A stretch of DNA of 8,082 nucleotides from an uncultured Verrucomicrobiales bacterium (GTDB lineage: Bacteria > Verrucomicrobiota > Verrucomicrobiia > Limisphaerales > JACDHS01): NCBI GenBank assembly GCA_937983475.1, contig CALJZV010000423.1:1-8082 (forward strand). Direction: 5' to 3'. Below are positions 7,001 to 8,082 of this stretch, in pieces (position 1 is the first letter of the stretch; every line of letters begins with the position of its first letter). The notes under the pieces were generated by a model. That model searched no databases, was not told the DNA's origin, and saw only the letters and a list, made by a program, of their open reading frames with translations. The translations under genes and the position numbers were made by a program.

Positions 7001-8082
7001 CTCGGGCGTGTCGCTGGATTCCCAAACCAGGCAACCGCCTTTCTTCAGGCCTTCAAGCGGGTTGGTGTGCGTGAACGCCTTCGGATCGCAGCAGAGCACG
7101 ACGTCCACATGGTTCAGTTCGCAATTCACCTTGATGCGCTTGGGCGCGACGGTGAGGTAGTAGTTTGTGGGCGCGCCCTTTTTCTCCGAGCCGTATTTGG
7201 GGTTGGCCATGATCCAGAGCTTTTCCTTCAAACGGCCGTTCTCGTCGTATTCGGGATCGCGATGGGAAACCAGGTCGCCAAATTCGCCGATGATCTCGCC
7301 CAGATTTTTTCCAGTGGTGATCATGCCCCAGCCACCAATTGAATGAAACCGCACCGCGATGGCGCCCTGCGGCAGCAGCGAGGGGGTGTCCTTGGAAATC
7401 ACCGAGTAAGGATGATCCACGCCAAGCACGAAAAAGGTTTCGCCATCGGCAGCGCCCTTGCCGTCCTTGCGGCGGGACTGGCCGGTGGCAAATTCGTAAG
7501 CGCCCAGAATATGTTCGGGCCGGAAGTCACGGGAGCCGATGCCGTAAGCGCCGCGGAAAAGACGCGGGGTTTCCTCGGGCTTGAGCGGCGGAAGCGCGCC
7601 GCCAAATTTTACGGCTTCGTGGGCTTTGCCGAGCGCGACGCGGATGTCCCGGGCCAGCGGGTTGTCGCCGGCAAGGCCCTCGTCGGTGCGTTCGAGGGTG
7701 ATGATGTTTTTCTTCCCGCGAAGCGCATTGATGACGGCGGCCTCGGGGAAGGGGCGGATCACGTTGATGTGAATGGACCCGACCGTGGCGTTGCGCTGTT
7801 CGCGCAGGTAATCGCAGGCCTCCTCGATGTTTTCCGCGGCGCAGCCGAGCGAGACAAACACGGTGTCGGCATCGGCGGTCTTGTATTCGGTAATGAACCC
7901 GTAACGACGGCCTGTCAGCCTGCCAAATTCCTCATAACACTGCTCAAGGAAACCCAGGATCGGCTCGTTGAAATTGTTGCGGCGGGCGACGACGCCGTTC
8001 ATGTGGTGCTCCTGATTCTGGACCGGGCCGAGCAGAATCGGGTTCTTCAGGTCCATCATTTCCGGCACGCGGCGGCGCTTGG
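4052..8082 (-). CDS. nifJ: Pyruvate:ferredoxin/flavodoxin oxidoreductase, extended single-chain form (N-terminus outside window)
   Basis: This family oxidatively decarboxylates pyruvate with CoA to acetyl-CoA and CO2, passing electrons to ferredoxin or flavodoxin through three [4Fe-4S] clusters. The frame is open to the window edge, so the GTG at 8068 is not a start; residues here count from it (1,338 visible). The visible part begins near the end of domain I (GPVQNQEHH, 14-22), so roughly 200-230 residues are missing, including most of the pyrimidine-binding half of the active site. Domain II runs about 65-165 (VSLGCAAENIEEA). The catalytic gamma-type domain runs about 235-460 (HSIGGWGMITTGKNLG, CCDPKAFTHTNPLEG, LQLRMQGNSFLGAFF). 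Ferredoxin cluster motifs are C568/571/574/578 and C700/703/706/710. The TPP domain holds C783 and C786 (GACAGCGEK), C921 (GASTGCNTVYG), the TPP motif GDGAFGDIGF with N1050 in YSNTGGQ, and a probable fourth proximal ligand C1130 in YTTCQPEHG. All expected ligands are present. Two helical insertions and a long C-terminal extension enlarge the protein to about 1,550 residues. Another 2-oxoacid substrate is possible, because specificity residues in domain I are not visible. The gene converges on the glycosidase gene. Confidence 0.92.
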   Translation of the reverse strand, partial: KRRRVPEMMDLKNPILLGPVQNQEHHMNGVVARRNNFNEPILGFLEQCYEEFGRLTGRRYGFITEYKTADADTVFVSLGCAAENIEEACDYLREQRNATVGSIHINVIRPFPEAAVINALRGKKNIITLERTDEGLAGDNPLARDIRVALGKAHEAVKFGGALPPLKPEETPRLFRGAYGIGSRDFRPEHILGAYEFATGQSRRKDGKGAADGETFFVLGVDHPYSVISKDTPSLLPQGAIAVRFHSIGGWGMITTGKNLGEIIGEFGDLVSHRDPEYDENGRLKEKLWIMANPKYGSEKKGAPTNYYLTVAPKRIKVNCELNHVDVVLCCDPKAFTHTNPLEGLKKGGCLVWESSDTPETAWTRIPSVYRQFVRDNNIRIFILPGFDIARKATNRPDLQLRMQGNSFLGAFFRVSPFLKDNKISEEVFQEQVRKQYEKKFGRFGAAVVDSNMTVMTEGFSRVQEIQYGEFNDPDRSSMRNPPLKPIGEHQIPPTAGVSMGAGVIGIKPPAGQTRSPFQTLAKFDSEYRCGLGYHQPSGALASLGVMAAGSGATQSKYVARRETPVYIAENCTQCMECITACPDTALPNTSQDIATVLRTAAVNYVTDTAERKKLLEELKGIEERARGRMVEAVKAKQKLPFKDIIRDEVARLAAIAEKARAEFTGIIDTLPLAYSNVPAIFRSLEQKQAGSGGLFSIFVSDLCKGCGECVQVCGDHDALRMTRETEELNAQLTTAHIFSRLLPDTPQKFLGLYNDNDAANSREAALRNHLMVRRNYEALVSGDGACAGCGEKSILRAAASVTEAYMRPLYHKKADRLRGKATKLENEGLGKLQALKARSDEEYKLFRKAVIHIIMGLGGESDADTARRIADYEAKHGPITDEQIVSGIAAVMRQDAFNHRDLQAIDGRPANGMSVMFMGASTGCNTVYGSTPPSNPHPYPWMNSLFQDGATISWLLAESVILSHSRRSVVPERLADALLDRADGVMDQSDYFALTHLDDTLMTEQEIRELPKVWVVGGDGAFGDIGFQNVSKVILQNRPNVKLLMLDTQVYSNTGGQNSDSSTMLGGYDMNQFGVASQGKLIEKKSVAEAFTSGHGSPFVAQVSMANAAKLYKAILDGLEYRGTAFFQSYTTCQPEHGVGDNMSADQAKMVRDARGMPEFVFNPRKGETIQEAFDLKGNPTPERDWWRTKFKSSGEEYNFTVAHWALTEGRFRKHVKAVKEEEVAEMIHWDDILVCITQDDVIHRRVFDKNHRSFVPNFGVYIKAEVDGKIKFYAVSRQMVLFAVERRKAWRMIQSRAGVVNKDYLAQKNLLKKVDGGEISLADLQGKTRELFEAELAALK

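Noticed and set aside
4052..8068. Complete oxidoreductase gene starting at the GTG at 8068
   Set aside because: The frame remains open upstream to the window edge (K-R-R-R-V-P), and starting there would delete most of the essential pyrimidine-binding domain; the GTG is an internal valine codon.

Overview
The window looks like chromosomal DNA of a Gram-negative bacterium, most probably a member of the Verrucomicrobiota (Pedosphaera/Limisphaera-like). Two things point there. The secreted protein at 2932-4029 ends in a short C-terminal module (Y-x-I-x-x-S-x-D-L-x-N-W ... R-F-Y) of a kind I associate with verrucomicrobial exported proteins. A heptose kinase for lipopolysaccharide core also implies an LPS outer membrane. 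The taxonomic call is an inference from memory of families, not from a search.

Layout. Positions 1-50 (minus strand) hold the first 16 codons of an unidentified gene that begins like a signal peptide and runs off the window. Then come three minus-strand biosynthetic genes, transcribed in the order thiG (2816-2028), heptose-7-phosphate kinase (1940-927) and panB (920-168). The last two are only 6 bp apart and are almost certainly co-transcribed; thiG is 87 bp upstream. A 115-bp divergent spacer (2817-2931) separates thiG from a plus-strand gene for an exported phosphodiester-glycosidase-family protein (2932-4029). That gene converges, with a 22-bp gap, on a very large minus-strand gene (4052 to beyond 8082) for a pyruvate:ferredoxin oxidoreductase of the single-chain NifJ type, whose N-terminus lies outside the window. 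No stretch longer than about 120 bp lacks a gene, and I see no RNA gene, insertion sequence, CRISPR array or phage signature.

How the genes relate. ThiG makes the thiazole half of thiamine diphosphate. PanB makes ketopantoate for pantothenate and CoA. The oxidoreductase uses both thiamine diphosphate and CoA to turn a 2-oxoacid into an acyl-CoA and reduced ferredoxin or flavodoxin. The heptose kinase serves the cell envelope.

Most of this is ordinary core metabolism. The part that merits attention is the oxidoreductase. It carries two long helical, charged insertions (one between its two ferredoxin-type cluster motifs, one between cysteine ligands of the proximal cluster) and a long C-terminal extension, so the intact protein should be about 1,550 residues rather than the usual 1,170-1,230. 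I found no clear evidence of an undescribed multi-gene system.
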